From: Streptomyces albofaciens JCM 4342
Lineage (GTDB): Bacteria; Actinomycetota; Actinomycetes; Streptomycetales; Streptomycetaceae
Assembly (NCBI RefSeq): GCF_008634025.1
Contig: NZ_PDCM01000002.1
Coordinates: forward strand, 4,381,501 to 4,445,500
Reading direction: 5' to 3'
DNA length: 64,000 nucleotides
Shown: one piece after another, positions 41,835-50,383 of the stretch
Layout of the letters: each line of letters begins with the position of its first letter
Position numbering within the stretch: the stretch's first letter is position 1
Notes under the pieces: generated by a model
Databases searched by the model: none
What the model was told of the DNA's origin: nothing
What the model saw: the letters and a program-made list of their open reading frames with translations, nothing else
Translations under genes and position numbers: made by a program

Positions 41835-42797
41835 ATGAGCAACGTCGAAGTGGACCCCGCCGAGTTGCGCTGCGCCCCGGGCGAGCAGGTGCCCGAGGTC
41901 GAGGTGCTCGCCCCGCGCGACGTGCCGTTGGGCGGGCCGCGGGCCATGACCGTACGGCGTACGCTGCCGCAGCGCTCCCGTACGCTCATCGGCGCCTGGT
42001 GCTTCGCGGATCATTACGGCCCGGATGACGTCGCCGAGACCGGCGGCATGGATGTCGCGCCGCACCCGCACACCGGATTGCAGACGGTGAGCTGGCTGTT
42101 CAGCGGGGAGATCGAGCACCGCGACAGCCTGGGCACCCACGCGTACGTACGGCCGGGCGAGCTGAACCTCATGACGGGTGGCCGCGGGATCAGCCACTCG
42201 GAGGTGTCGACCGGGCGGACCACCGTGCTGCACGGGGTGCAGCTGTGGGTGGCGCTGCCCGCGGAACACCGGCTCACGGAGCCCGGCTTCCAGCACCACG
42301 TGCCGCGCCCCGTACGGGACGGCGGGGCCGGGATCAGCGTGTTCCTGGGCACGCTCGCGGGCGTGACCTCGCCGGTGCCGGCCTTCACCCCGCTCCTCGG
42401 CGCCGAGATCGTCCTCGCGCCGCGCGCGACGGTCACCCTCGCCGTGGACCCCGCTTTCGAACACGGCCTGCTCGTCGACCAAGGGCCCGTCCGCCTGGCC
42501 GGCACCCTGCTGCGCCCGGCCGAGCTGGGCTACGCCTGTCCCGGCCGCGACACCCTGACCCTCACGAACGAGTCGGACACCTCCGCCCGGACGGCCCTGC
42601 TCGGCGGCACGCCGTTCGAGGAGGAAATCGTCATGTGGTGGAACTTCATCGGGCGTTCTCACGCCGATATCGCGGAGGCCCGCGAGGCGTGGATGGCAGG
42701 CGACCGGTTCGGGGAGGTGAGCGGATATGACGGTGACCGCCTGCCCGCGCCCGGACTTCCCACGGTGGCGCTGAAGCCGCGGGGGCGGGTGCGCTGA
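41835..42797 (+). CDS. Pirin-family cupin protein
   Basis: A 320-residue two-cupin pirin. Metal-binding His are in APHPHTGLQTVSWLF near residue 75 and GRGISHSEVS near 118. Typical pirin wording includes HRDSLGTHAYVRPGELNLMTGG and HGVQLWVALP. The C-terminal cupin is followed by EEEIVMWWNFIGRSHADIAEAREAW. Bacterial pirins have been linked to redox sensing and to quercetinase activity; which applies here is unknown. ATG 41835 has GGAAGG upstream. A strong terminator follows. Confidence 0.9.
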   Translation: MSNVEVDPAELRCAPGEQVPEVEVLAPRDVPLGGPRAMTVRRTLPQRSRTLIGAWCFADHYGPDDVAETGGMDVAPHPHTGLQTVSWLFSGEIEHRDSLGTHAYVRPGELNLMTGGRGISHSEVSTGRTTVLHGVQLWVALPAEHRLTEPGFQHHVPRPVRDGGAGISVFLGTLAGVTSPVPAFTPLLGAEIVLAPRATVTLAVDPAFEHGLLVDQGPVRLAGTLLRPAELGYACPGRDTLTLTNESDTSARTALLGGTPFEEEIVMWWNFIGRSHADIAEAREAWMAGDRFGEVSGYDGDRLPAPGLPTVALKPRGRVR

Positions 42798-42846
42798 TAC
42801 GGAGTGCGGAGTGCCCGAGGGGCACGGCCGACGGCCGGGAACGGCG

Positions 42847-42889
42847 ACAGCCCCCGTTCGCGAAGCTTCTGTTCGCGAACGGGGGCTGT
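42847..42889. terminator. 18-bp stem terminator
   Basis: Arms at 42,847-42,864 and 42,872-42,889 are perfectly complementary with a 7-base loop. It lies between the convergent pirin gene and the leftward small membrane protein gene and can serve both. Confidence 0.85.
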
Positions 42890-42913
42890 GCGTTCCGGGA
42901 GACGGCCGGGGCC

Positions 42914-43351
42914 TCAGCTGTTGCGGCGGCGGAACGCCTTGCGCACGAAGTGCACGATCAGCCAGATCACCACGATGATGATGACGATGAAGATGATCAG
43001 CAGCACGATGAGGAAGATGCCGAGCTTCTTGAAGAAGCCCTTCTTCTTCTTTTCCTTCTTCTCCTTCTTGTCCTTGGAGCCGAAGGCGGCCTTCGCGTGG
43101 TGGTGGAAGGAGGCCGGGGCGGCCTCCGCCTGCGCGGCCGGTGCGCCGGCGGTCTGCTGCTGAACGCCGTGCGAGACGTGGGCGACGTGAGCGACCGCCG
43201 GAGCCGCGGGTGCCGCCGCTGCCGCGCTGCCCGCCGCGCCCATCAGGCCGAGCAGCAGGGCCACGACAACTGCGGTGATACGTCCGCCCGTCGACGAAAC
43301 GGTGCGGCCGGCGCGTACGGCGTGTTCGGAAGGCTTGCGCTCGGTGCTCAT
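42914..43351 (-). CDS. Small exported or membrane protein with Lys-rich segment and C-terminal helix
   Basis: A 145-residue protein. An N-terminal hydrophobic stretch (ITAVVVALLLGLMGAAGSAAAAAP, residues 25-48) looks like a signal peptide. A His/Ala/Gln-rich part follows, then a dense Lys cluster (KDKKEKKEKKKKGFFKKLG, about 93-111) and a strongly hydrophobic helix of Ile, Val and Leu ending in RKAFRRRNS. That suggests a tail-anchored or hairpin membrane topology. I recognise no family. Stop and terminator are close by on the left, and a TatA-like gene lies to the right on the same strand. Confidence 0.7.
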   Translation of the reverse strand: MSTERKPSEHAVRAGRTVSSTGGRITAVVVALLLGLMGAAGSAAAAAPAAPAVAHVAHVSHGVQQQTAGAPAAQAEAAPASFHHHAKAAFGSKDKKEKKEKKKKGFFKKLGIFLIVLLIIFIVIIIVVIWLIVHFVRKAFRRRNS

Positions 43352-43415
43352 CCGGTCGGTTTCCCCTCGTGGTTGGTGCTGGGCGCGGCACGCTGATCGC
43401 GACGCGCGCCAACCA

Positions 43416-43763
43416 TTATGGGTGGCGGCCGTCTCCGCCGGTGTGCTGCACGGCGCCCGTCCTCCCGTCGGCGCCGCCCGGCGCACGGTCGGTCATCACC
43501 GCTCCCGTGCGCACGTCCGCCCCGGTCTCGTCCTTCGCCGCTCCGGCCTCGCCCTTCGCCGCCCCGGCCTCGCCCTTCGCCGCTCCGGTCTCGTCCTTCG
43601 CCGCCCCGCTCTCGTCCTTCATCGCCTTCGTCTCGCTCTTGAGGATCCGCAGCGACTTGCCCAGGGCCCGCGCCGTGTCCGGCAGCTTCTTCGAGCCGAA
43701 CAGCAGGATCACCACGAGGGCCACGATCAGCAGGTGCCAGGGCTCCAGCCCGTTCCGCAGCAT
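43416..43763 (-). CDS. TatA-like protein with repeat-rich tail
   Basis: A 115-residue protein from ATG 43763. The N-terminus is a TatA/B transmembrane helix, [37 protein letters not shown], including the FGxKxLP hinge typical of TatA and the amphipathic helix after it. From residue 48 the tail consists of 7-residue repeats ([14 protein letters not shown]) and ends in a low-complexity segment. TatA forms the pore of the twin-arginine exporter; a gene away from tatC suggests a paralogue of unknown role. The upstream in-frame MTAGARW extension is less likely. Confidence 0.8.
   Translation of the reverse strand: MLRNGLEPWHLLIVALVVILLFGSKKLPDTARALGKSLRILKSETKAMKDESGAAKDETGAAKGEAGAAKGEAGAAKDETGADVRTGAVMTDRAPGGADGRTGAVQHTGGDGRHP
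43522..43620 (-). repeat. 21-bp tandem repeat inside the TatA-like gene
   Basis: Four full copies of a 21-base unit (43,522, 43,543, 43,564, 43,585) plus a partial fifth. Copies differ at few positions and keep the reading frame, giving the heptapeptides GAAKDET or GAAKGEA. Copy number may vary between strains. Confidence 0.85.
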
Positions 43764-43916
43764 CTCGTCCCGCCTTTCCCTCCATCGCGCCCCGGCGGTC
43801 ACCGGTCCGCGCCGTCTTGCCGGATTCGTTACTTGCTACATTGCGCAACTGTACAACCGACTGGCCCGAACGACCGTCTTCTTCGGCAAGAACCGCGCAG
43901 GTGAGGGTGCACACAC

Positions 43917-45497
43917 ATGACAGCAAGCAGTCACCGGGCCGTGGCCGGGAGTGCCGGACGGGGCAGGCGGCGCCGCCCGCTGCGGACGGCCGCGATCATC
44001 GCCGTATCGCTGCTCGTACTGATCGCCGCGGGCGCGGGCTGGTTCTACCTCAAGCTCAACGGGAACATCACCACCTTCGGCGCCGACGGGGTCAGCCCGC
44101 AGCGCCCCGCGGAGGGCGCCGGCGGGCAGAACATCCTGGTCATCGGCTCGGACTCGCGGTCCGGCGGCAACAGCTCGCTGGGCGGCGGCGACGGTGACGT
44201 GGGCCGCTCGGACACCGCCTTCCTGCTGCACATATACGGTGACAGCAAGCATGCGGTCGCGGTCTCCATACCCCGCGACACCCTGGTGGAGATACCCCCG
44301 TGCCGGCTGCCGGACGGCAGGTGGACCAAGCCGCAGCACAACGCGATGTTCAACGCGGCCTTCTCGGTCGGCGAGAGCGCCAAGGGCAACCCGGCCTGCA
44401 CCCAGAACACGGTGGAGAAACTGTCCGGCGTACGCGTCGACCACACCGTCGTCGTCGACTTCGAGGGCTTCTCGAAGATGACGTCCGCGGTGGGCGGCGT
44501 ACCGGTCTGCCTGCCGAAGGACATCTACGAGGGCGATCTGAACCCGAACCGCCACTCCCGCGGTGAGCGGATCTTCGCCAAGGGGCCGCAGAACGTATCC
44601 GGTCAGCAGGCGCTCGATTACGTACGCATCCGGCACGGCATCGGCGACAACTCCGATATCGGCCGCATCCAGCGCCAGCAGGCCTTCGTCGGATCGCTGA
44701 TCAAGAAGGTGAAGGACCAGGGCTTCAGCCCCACCACCCTGCTGCCGCTGGCCAACGCCGCCACCCAGTCCATGACCGTCGACCCGGGCCTGGACTCGGC
44801 CGACAAGCTGCTCTCCTTCGCGATGTCGCTGAAGGACATCGACCTGCACAACACCAAGTTCATCACGCTGCCGTGGCGCTACCAGGGCGAACGGGTCGCG
44901 ATCGTGCACCCGGCGGCGGACACGCTCTGGGCGGACATCAAGGCGGACCGCACACTGGACGGCAAGAACGCGGGCGGGCCGGGGGCGCAGGCTTCCCCGG
45001 GGCCGTCGCCGTCACCGTCCGGTGGCCCGGAAACGGGCGCGGGCACGGGAACGGGTGCGGGTACGGATACCCGCACGGGTACCGATTCGGCTGCGGGTGC
45101 GGGTGCGGGCATCAGCGTCGCCGTCTACAACGGCACCGCCACGACCGGGCTGGCCGCCCGCGCCGCCGATCAGCTCAAGTCCGCGGGCTTCACCGTCACC
45201 GGTACGGCGACCGCGCGTGCCCAGGGCCGCACGGCCACCACCGTCGAGTACGGCGCGGGCAAGGAGGCCGAGGCCAAGGCCGTCGCGGCACGCTTCCGGG
45301 ACGCCCGGCTCGTGCCGACGACCGCCCCGGGCGCCGGCGTCAAGGTCGTCCTGGGCACCGCGTACGCGTCCCGGCCCAGCCTGGAGTCCCCGGCCGCCGC
45401 CACCCCGAGTGCGGGCCCCTCGTCCGGGTCGTCGGCGATCGCCGACTCGGCCCGCTCGGCCGATGACAACATCTGCTCGGGTCTGTCGTACGGCTGA
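43917..45497 (+). CDS. LytR-CpsA-Psr (LCP) family protein with LytR_C domain
   Basis: A 526-residue membrane-anchored enzyme. LCP proteins attach teichoic-acid-like or other polymers to peptidoglycan from lipid carriers. An N-terminal arginine-rich stretch and one transmembrane helix (AAIIAVSLLVLIAAGAGWFYL, 25-45) precede the LCP domain with ILVIGSDSRSG, RSDTAFLLHIYGD, VSIPRDTLVEIP and the arginine cluster YVRIRHGIGDNSDIGRIQRQQ. A Pro/Ser/Gly/Thr-rich linker (370-410) leads to a LytR_C domain (ISVAVYNGTATTGLAARAADQLKSAGFTV). All expected catalytic Asp and Arg positions appear to be present. Monocistronic. Confidence 0.9.
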   Translation: MTASSHRAVAGSAGRGRRRRPLRTAAIIAVSLLVLIAAGAGWFYLKLNGNITTFGADGVSPQRPAEGAGGQNILVIGSDSRSGGNSSLGGGDGDVGRSDTAFLLHIYGDSKHAVAVSIPRDTLVEIPPCRLPDGRWTKPQHNAMFNAAFSVGESAKGNPACTQNTVEKLSGVRVDHTVVVDFEGFSKMTSAVGGVPVCLPKDIYEGDLNPNRHSRGERIFAKGPQNVSGQQALDYVRIRHGIGDNSDIGRIQRQQAFVGSLIKKVKDQGFSPTTLLPLANAATQSMTVDPGLDSADKLLSFAMSLKDIDLHNTKFITLPWRYQGERVAIVHPAADTLWADIKADRTLDGKNAGGPGAQASPGPSPSPSGGPETGAGTGTGAGTDTRTGTDSAAGAGAGISVAVYNGTATTGLAARAADQLKSAGFTVTGTATARAQGRTATTVEYGAGKEAEAKAVAARFRDARLVPTTAPGAGVKVVLGTAYASRPSLESPAAATPSAGPSSGSSAIADSARSADDNICSGLSYG

Positions 45498-45593
45498 GGC
45501 CTTTCGTCCGTCCACGGCTCAGGTCTCGCCGTCCGCGCTACGGCCGAGACCTCACCGTGCGCCCTACGAGACCTCACCGTGCGACCGTGCGCC

Positions 45594-48500
45594 CTACGGA
45601 CGAGACGCCGCCGTCCGCCGCTCGTACCGCCTCTTGGCCCACGTCAGCCCGGCCCCGTACAGCACCAGTACGGCCGCCAGCAGCCCGTAATAGAGGGGAG
45701 GCAGTGCCGACATGCCCAGCAGCGGGCCCAGCGGGGACGGTGGCAGGAGCAGGCCGATGACGGCGAGCGCGCACACCGCGCCCCGGATCGGGCCGGGTGC
45801 CCGGCCCTCCGCCGAGTGGCGTCCGGCGCGCAGCAGGTACATCACCAGCGCCTGCGTCAGCAGGTTCTCCGTGAACCACCCGGCGTGGAACGCGTCCTGG
45901 CCGCCCGGGTGCCCGGAGCCGTGCACCGCCAGCACCAGCACACCGAACGTGGCCAGGTCGGCGGCGGCGTTGAGCAGCCCGAAACCGGTGATGTAACGGA
46001 GCAGGTCGGCGGGGCGCAGTACCGCGGGCCGGCGCAGCGCGGCCGGTCCCGGCCGGTCGAAGGCGAACGCCAGCTGGACCGCGTCGAAGCACAGGTTCTG
46101 CACCAGGACCTGCGCCGGGAGCATCGGCAGGAACGGCAGCAGCAGCCCTGCGCCGAGCATCGCGATGACGTTGCCGAGGTTGGAGGAGAGGGTGATGCGC
46201 AGGTACGTGGCGATGTTGGCGGTGCTGCGGCGGCCCGCGACGATCGCGCCGTCGATGGCGTTCAGGTCCTTCGAGGCGAGGACGACATCGGCCGCCTCGC
46301 GCGTCACGTGCACGGCGTCGCGCGGGGCGATGCCCACGTCACAGGCGTGCAGGGCGGGGAGGTCGTTGACGCCGTCGCCGAGGAAGCCGACGGTACGGGG
46401 CGGGGCCCCCTCACCCGTACCGTCCGCGGCCTTGCGCGCCGAGCCGTCCCCCGCCCGCAGCGCCCCCACGATCCGCGCCTTGTGCTCGGGCGTGCAGCGT
46501 GCGAACGCCGTCGTACGGGAGGCGAGGCGGGCCAGTTCGCCGTCCGTGAGGCCGTCGATCCGGTCGGCGGTGAGCACCGCGCCGGGGCCGGTGTCGAGCC
46601 CGAGTTCACGGCAGACGTGGGTGACGGTGCCCGGATGGTCGCCGGTGAGGACCTTGACGGCGACGCCGCGCCGCGCCAGGCCCGCGCAGGCCGCGGCGGC
46701 GGTCGGGGCGAGCGCGTCGCGCAGGCCGACGAAGCCGACGAGGGTCAGGCCGCGCTCGTCCGCCGGGGTGTACGGGCCGAGCCGGGCGCGCCGCTCGGCC
46801 ACCGCGACGGCCAGCAGCCGCAGCCCGTCCGCCGTGCGGTCGGCGACGAGCCGGGCCAGGCGCGCGCGGGCCGCGTCGTCGAGGTCGATGTCCCGCCCGT
46901 CTTCACGGACGTGGGCGCAGCGTTCCAGCACGTCCTCGGGCGCGCCCTTGACGACGAGCGTGTGCACACCGAGCCGGGGACCGGAGCCGCCCGCCGTCGC
47001 CGCGTCCGTACGCACCACCGCGCACGACGTACGCCGTACCGGGTCGAAGGGCAGGGCGGCGACGCCCTCGTACGCCAGCAGCGCGTCGAAGCCGTCCTCG
47101 GCCGCCTCCAGGATCGCCTCGTCGAGGGCGTCCGGCGTGGGCAGCTCTGCGAGCTGGAGTGTCCACAGGCTGTTGACGGCCGCCCAGTGCAGCGGTCCGG
47201 GCGCGGGCCGCCCGTCCGGGGCGAGGGAACAGTCCAGGACCGGGCGGTCCTGGGTGAGGGTGCCGGTCTTGTCCGTGCACAGCACGTCGATCGCGCCGAG
47301 GTCGTGCAGCGCGGGCAGCCGCTTGACGATCACCTCGCCGCCGCGCGCGAGCAGCGCCGCGCCCCGGGCGAGCGCGGTGGTGACGATGACGGGCAGCATC
47401 TCGGGGGTGAGCCCGACCGCCACCGCCACGGCGAACGGCAGCGTCTCCAGGCCTCGCCCGCGAAGCGCCGCGTTGGCCATCAGCACCAGCGGCGGGGTGA
47501 GCAGCATGAAGCGGATGAGGGTCCAGGAGACCCCGTTCACCGAGCGGTCGAAGGCGCTTTCGCGCGGGCGACGCGGGAGCTTGCGGGGACCGGACATCCG
47601 GCGGACGGGACCGGGCATCCGGCGAGCGGACCCGGGCATCCGGCGGGCGCCCGGCGCGCCGGGGCCGGCGGCCGTCCCGCGTGTACCGGAGTCGGCGCCC
47701 ACCTCCCGTTTACCGGAGTCGACACCCGCCCCACACGTACCGGAGACGACATCCGCCCCACGCGTACCGGAGACGGCACCCGTCCCCCGCGGCCTCCCGT
47801 ACGCACCGCTGAACAGCGTCTCCGCCCCGGTGGCCAGCACCACCGCGGTGCCGCTGCCGGAGGCGACGCTGCTGCCCTGGAAGCACAGCTCGGGGCGCTC
47901 GAAGAGGCCGGGGCCGTCACTCGCACTCGTGTACGCCCCTGTTGCCACGTCCTCCCGAGCGTCCACCGGATACTTCGCCACCGGCGCCGACTCCCCCGTC
48001 AGCGCCGCCTGGCGTACGGTCAGGCCGCTCGCGCGCAGCAACCGCAGGTCGGCGGGGACCAGGTCACCCGGGCCGAGCCGGATCACATCGCCCGGCACCA
48101 GCTGATCGACCGGGATCTCGCGGGCGGCGCCGCCCGCCGGCGCCCGCCGCTGCACCGTCGCCGTCGTGGCGATCAGCTCGCGCAGCGCCGCCGTGGAGCG
48201 CTCGGCCCGGTACTCGCCGCTGGACCGCAGCACCGCGCTGACCACCACCAGTACGGCGATCACGCACGCCGTACCCCAGGACGCGACGGCGGCCGAGACC
48301 AGCGCCAGGCACAGCAGCACGGTCGTGAACGGATCCCGCAGGCTGCGGACGAAGCGCCAGGGCCGGCCGGCCGATCGCCGCTCGGGCAGCGTGTTCTCGC
48401 CGTACCGCAGCAGCCGTTCCTCGGCCTGGGCCTCGGTCAGGCCGCGCGGCCCGCTCTCCAGGAGGCGCAGGGTTTCCAGTGCCGTCAGGCCGGGGGCGTC

Positions 48501-48620
48501 CCGCAGGGCGGCGCCGCTCTCCGCCCGTACTGCCGGTGGTGCGAGGTGGGTACCAGGCTCCGAATCCCCCTCCGTACGGGCGGCCGCGGAGCCCACGACC
48601 TTCTCAGGCGCCCAGGCCAC
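45594..48620 (-). CDS. P-type cation-transporting ATPase, MgtA-like, with repeat-bearing insert
   Basis: A 1,008-residue P-type ATPase. Motifs present: TGES (ALTGESAPV) in the actuator domain, PEM at the ion-site helix (GLTPEMLPVIV), the phosphorylated Asp in CTDKTGTLTQD near residue 451, KGAPE, the hinge GDGVNDLPAL, and ten or so membrane helices. The PEM-for-PEGL wording and C-terminal helices resemble MgtA/P3B-type magnesium ATPases. Between the actuator domain and the third membrane helix there is an extra low-complexity stretch of about 80 residues containing 9-residue repeats (see 47,680-47,787). It overlaps the upstream ArsR-type gene by 17 bases, so metal-dependent control is likely. 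The transported ion is not certain. Confidence 0.88.
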   Translation of the reverse strand: MAWAPEKVVGSAAARTEGDSEPGTHLAPPAVRAESGAALRDAPGLTALETLRLLESGPRGLTEAQAEERLLRYGENTLPERRSAGRPWRFVRSLRDPFTTVLLCLALVSAAVASWGTACVIAVLVVVSAVLRSSGEYRAERSTAALRELIATTATVQRRAPAGGAAREIPVDQLVPGDVIRLGPGDLVPADLRLLRASGLTVRQAALTGESAPVAKYPVDAREDVATGAYTSASDGPGLFERPELCFQGSSVASGSGTAVVLATGAETLFSGAYGRPRGTGAVSGTRGADVVSGTCGAGVDSGKREVGADSGTRGTAAGPGAPGARRMPGSARRMPGPVRRMSGPRKLPRRPRESAFDRSVNGVSWTLIRFMLLTPPLVLMANAALRGRGLETLPFAVAVAVGLTPEMLPVIVTTALARGAALLARGGEVIVKRLPALHDLGAIDVLCTDKTGTLTQDRPVLDCSLAPDGRPAPGPLHWAAVNSLWTLQLAELPTPDALDEAILEAAEDGFDALLAYEGVAALPFDPVRRTSCAVVRTDAATAGGSGPRLGVHTLVVKGAPEDVLERCAHVREDGRDIDLDDAARARLARLVADRTADGLRLLAVAVAERRARLGPYTPADERGLTLVGFVGLRDALAPTAAAACAGLARRGVAVKVLTGDHPGTVTHVCRELGLDTGPGAVLTADRIDGLTDGELARLASRTTAFARCTPEHKARIVGALRAGDGSARKAADGTGEGAPPRTVGFLGDGVNDLPALHACDVGIAPRDAVHVTREAADVVLASKDLNAIDGAIVAGRRSTANIATYLRITLSSNLGNVIAMLGAGLLLPFLPMLPAQVLVQNLCFDAVQLAFAFDRPGPAALRRPAVLRPADLLRYITGFGLLNAAADLATFGVLVLAVHGSGHPGGQDAFHAGWFTENLLTQALVMYLLRAGRHSAEGRAPGPIRGAVCALAVIGLLLPPSPLGPLLGMSALPPLYYGLLAAVLVLYGAGLTWAKRRYERRTAASRP
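47680..47787 (-). repeat. 27-bp tandem repeat inside the P-type ATPase
   Basis: Four exact-length 27-base units, each containing TACCGGAG, at 47,680, 47,707, 47,734 and 47,761. They keep frame and encode 9-residue units of the type GADVVSGT-. A second, 21-base repeat (RRMPGPV-type units) follows at about 47,590-47,650. Confidence 0.85.
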
Positions 48621-48993
48621 GGACGCGCCCCGGAACCGCCGGTCCTTCGGACCCGCCCGCCCGGTCGGTCAGCTGCCCCACCAGCCACCGCACCATCGAC
48701 ACCACGTCGGGGTCGTCGACCAGGTACACCACGCGGCGGCCCTCCCGCCGCGACCGCACCAGCCCCGCCAGCTTCAGCTTCGCCAGGTGCTGGCTCACCG
48801 CGGGCAGCGCACCGCCCACCCGCTCCGCCAGCCCGCTGACATCGCACTCGCCGTCCGCCAGCACCCAGACGATGTGCAGGCGCGCGGGCGACGCCAGCAG
48901 TCCGAATGTCGCCGCGGCCTCCGTCAGCACCTCGGCCGACGGGTCCGCCACGTCCTCGACGCCACTCGTCACAGCCGTTCTCCATCCGCCCAT
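48604..48993 (-). CDS. ArsR/SmtB-family metal-sensing repressor
   Basis: A 129-residue winged-helix protein: AATFGLLASPARLHIVWVLADGECDVSGLAERVGGALPAVSQHLAKLKLAGLVRSRREGRRVVYLVDDPDVVSMVRWLV. The Cys in DGECDV at the start of helix 3 corresponds to the metal-site position of ArsR/CadC relatives, but only one Cys is seen, so the ligand set is incomplete. It is coupled to the P-type ATPase gene, a classic metal sensor/pump pair. The start is ATG 48993, with alternative starts inside. It is expected to repress its own operon until its metal is bound. Confidence 0.85.
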   Translation of the reverse strand: MGGWRTAVTSGVEDVADPSAEVLTEAAATFGLLASPARLHIVWVLADGECDVSGLAERVGGALPAVSQHLAKLKLAGLVRSRREGRRVVYLVDDPDVVSMVRWLVGQLTDRAGGSEGPAVPGRVRGLGA

Positions 48994-49567
48994 CCGCCCA
49001 GGGCCGGGCCCGTACCCCCGAAAGGGCCCAGTCTAGGCGCCGGGCACCGGACCCTCCCGTACGCGAAAGCCCCGGCTCCGGGCCTTTGGGCCCGGAGCCG
49101 GGGCTCCGCGATGTGGCCGGGGGAAACGGCATCCGGGGGGGACAAGCCGTTTCCCCCGTTGGTGGACCGGGCCCCAAGTCCGCACCGCCAGTCAGGGGGG
49201 AAGCCGCGGCGTGGACCCCGCAGCGGGGCGCTGGCCCGTACCCCGCGAATTCCTGCCAGATTCGCCGGGTACACCACCATCCTGCTCCGGCCACCGGGTC
49301 CGGGCGCCGGGCAAACGGCCTCCCTCCAGGGGCCTTTGGTCCTTAAAGTCCTGATCAACAACGCCCTGATCAACAACGTCTTGGGCAGCAAAGTTCTGAT
49401 CAACAAAGTCCTGACCACCTGATCCACGGGCGCCTGCCCGGTGCCGCACCCGGCACCACCCCACCCGCCGCCGACTCCACCCCCGTGACGGAAGTGGTTA
49501 GACTCACCCCGCCCGGCACCGGGGAAGGGCGGGCGGGAGCTGCCGTAAGGGGAGACGGGACAGTCGG
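48994..49567. other. Divergent intergenic region with large hairpin and 15-bp repeats
   Basis: Between the leftward ArsR gene and a rightward small gene. It holds a 17-base-stem hairpin (49,068-49,084 with 49,089-49,105, loop TTTG) and five 15-base repeats (49,345-49,419). Two or three open frames cross it but none has a good start or a protein-like composition, so I list no gene. Confidence 0.5.
49345..49419 (+). repeat. Five 15-bp tandem repeats
   Basis: Units starting at 49,345, 49,360, 49,375, 49,390 and 49,405, each close to AAAGTCCTGATCAAC. The period of 15 leaves any frame open, giving pentapeptides such as KVLIN on one strand or VDQDF on the other. No convincing gene contains it. Confidence 0.8.
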
Positions 49568-49732
49568 ATGGCGCAAGCGAAAAAGATCGCGTTGTACGTG
49601 GTCGCCGTCTTCGTCCTGTACACGATCATCACGTCCCCGGCGCGCGCCGCCGATCTCGTCCAGATAGGGTTCGAGGGCATTTCGTCGGCTGCCCACGGGG
49701 TCGGCGAGTTCATGACCCAGCTGATCTCGTAG
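49568..49732 (+). CDS. 54-residue single-span membrane protein
   Basis: ATG 49568 opens a frame of 54 codons ending at TAG 49730-49732. The protein begins MAQAKKIALYVVAVFVLYTIITSP, a positive start and one transmembrane helix, followed by ADLVQIGFEGISSAAHGVGEFMTQLIS, which could be an amphipathic helix on the outer face. I recall near-identical small proteins as common in Streptomyces genomes; their role is unknown. It is too short for most ORF lists. Confidence 0.75.
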   Translation: MAQAKKIALYVVAVFVLYTIITSPARAADLVQIGFEGISSAAHGVGEFMTQLIS

Positions 49733-49833
49733 GGCGCCCGGCCGGGCCGATCCCGTAGGTGCCCGGTCGGCGCGGCCGACGGCACGGGACGTACGGCGTC
49801 GGCCCGTACGACGAACGCACGGAGGACCGCCCA

Positions 49834-50127
49834 GTGATACGCCACCTGGTTCTTTTCAAGCTCAACGAGGGCGTCGAACGCGACGAGCCGCGGGTCGTGG
49901 CCGGTGCGCAGGCGTTCCAGGAGCTGGCCGACCAGATTCCCGAGCTGGAGTTCTGGGAGTGCGCCTGGAACATCACGGACCGGCCGATCGCGTACGACTT
50001 CGCCGTCAACTCGGCCGTTGCCGACACCGACGCCCTCAAGCGCTATATCGAACACCCGGCCCATCAGGCCGCCGCCGGGCAGTGGCGCGAGTTCGCCACC
50101 TGGGTGATCGCCGACTACGAGTTCTGA
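49834..50127 (+). CDS. Dabb-domain (stress-responsive alpha/beta barrel) protein
   Basis: A 97-residue protein from GTG 49834 with GGAGG eight bases upstream. It begins IRHLVLFKLNEGV, has the helix VVAGAQAFQELADQIPELEFWECAWN and ends HPAHQAAAGQWREFATWVIADYEF, the ferredoxin-like dimeric fold of Dabb proteins. Some Dabb proteins are cyclases or decarboxylases, many have no known activity. It stands in front of the sigma factor genes, separated by terminators. Confidence 0.88.
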   Translation: MIRHLVLFKLNEGVERDEPRVVAGAQAFQELADQIPELEFWECAWNITDRPIAYDFAVNSAVADTDALKRYIEHPAHQAAAGQWREFATWVIADYEF

Positions 50128-50150
50128 GCCGCGGCCCCGGCCGCGCGCCC

Positions 50151-50184
50151 GCCCCTCGCCCCCTGTACCGGGCGGGGGGCTTTT
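50151..50184 (+). terminator. Rho-independent-type terminator with following repeat
   Basis: GCCCCTCGCCC (50,151-50,161) pairs with GGGCGGGGGGC (50,170-50,180), followed by TTTT. A 23-base unit that includes this right arm and T-run is repeated once more directly after (50,169-50,191 and 50,192-50,214). Confidence 0.7.
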
Positions 50185-50383
50185 CGCTGCCCGAGCGGGG
50201 GGCTTTCCGCTGCCCGGGCGCACCGCAGCACCCCCGCCCCCATGGCCCGCTCCGCGACCGGCTCTGGGATCAACTCTGCGATCAACACGGCGTTATGCGG
50301 TGCTTGCACACAGTGCACATGTCTTGTGATGCTATGACCTGCTATGACCGCTTTTGCCGGATGGATGGACTGAGAAGGGTGGC

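Noticed and set aside
45579..48839. A 1,086-codon rightward frame opposite the P-type ATPase
   Set aside because: A shadow of the ATPase, which has every expected motif. The length shows how misleading frame size is at this GC content.
49192..49464. A leftward 90-codon frame through the 15-base repeats
   Set aside because: No good start signal, and open frames are automatic for a 15-base period; kept only as a repeat.
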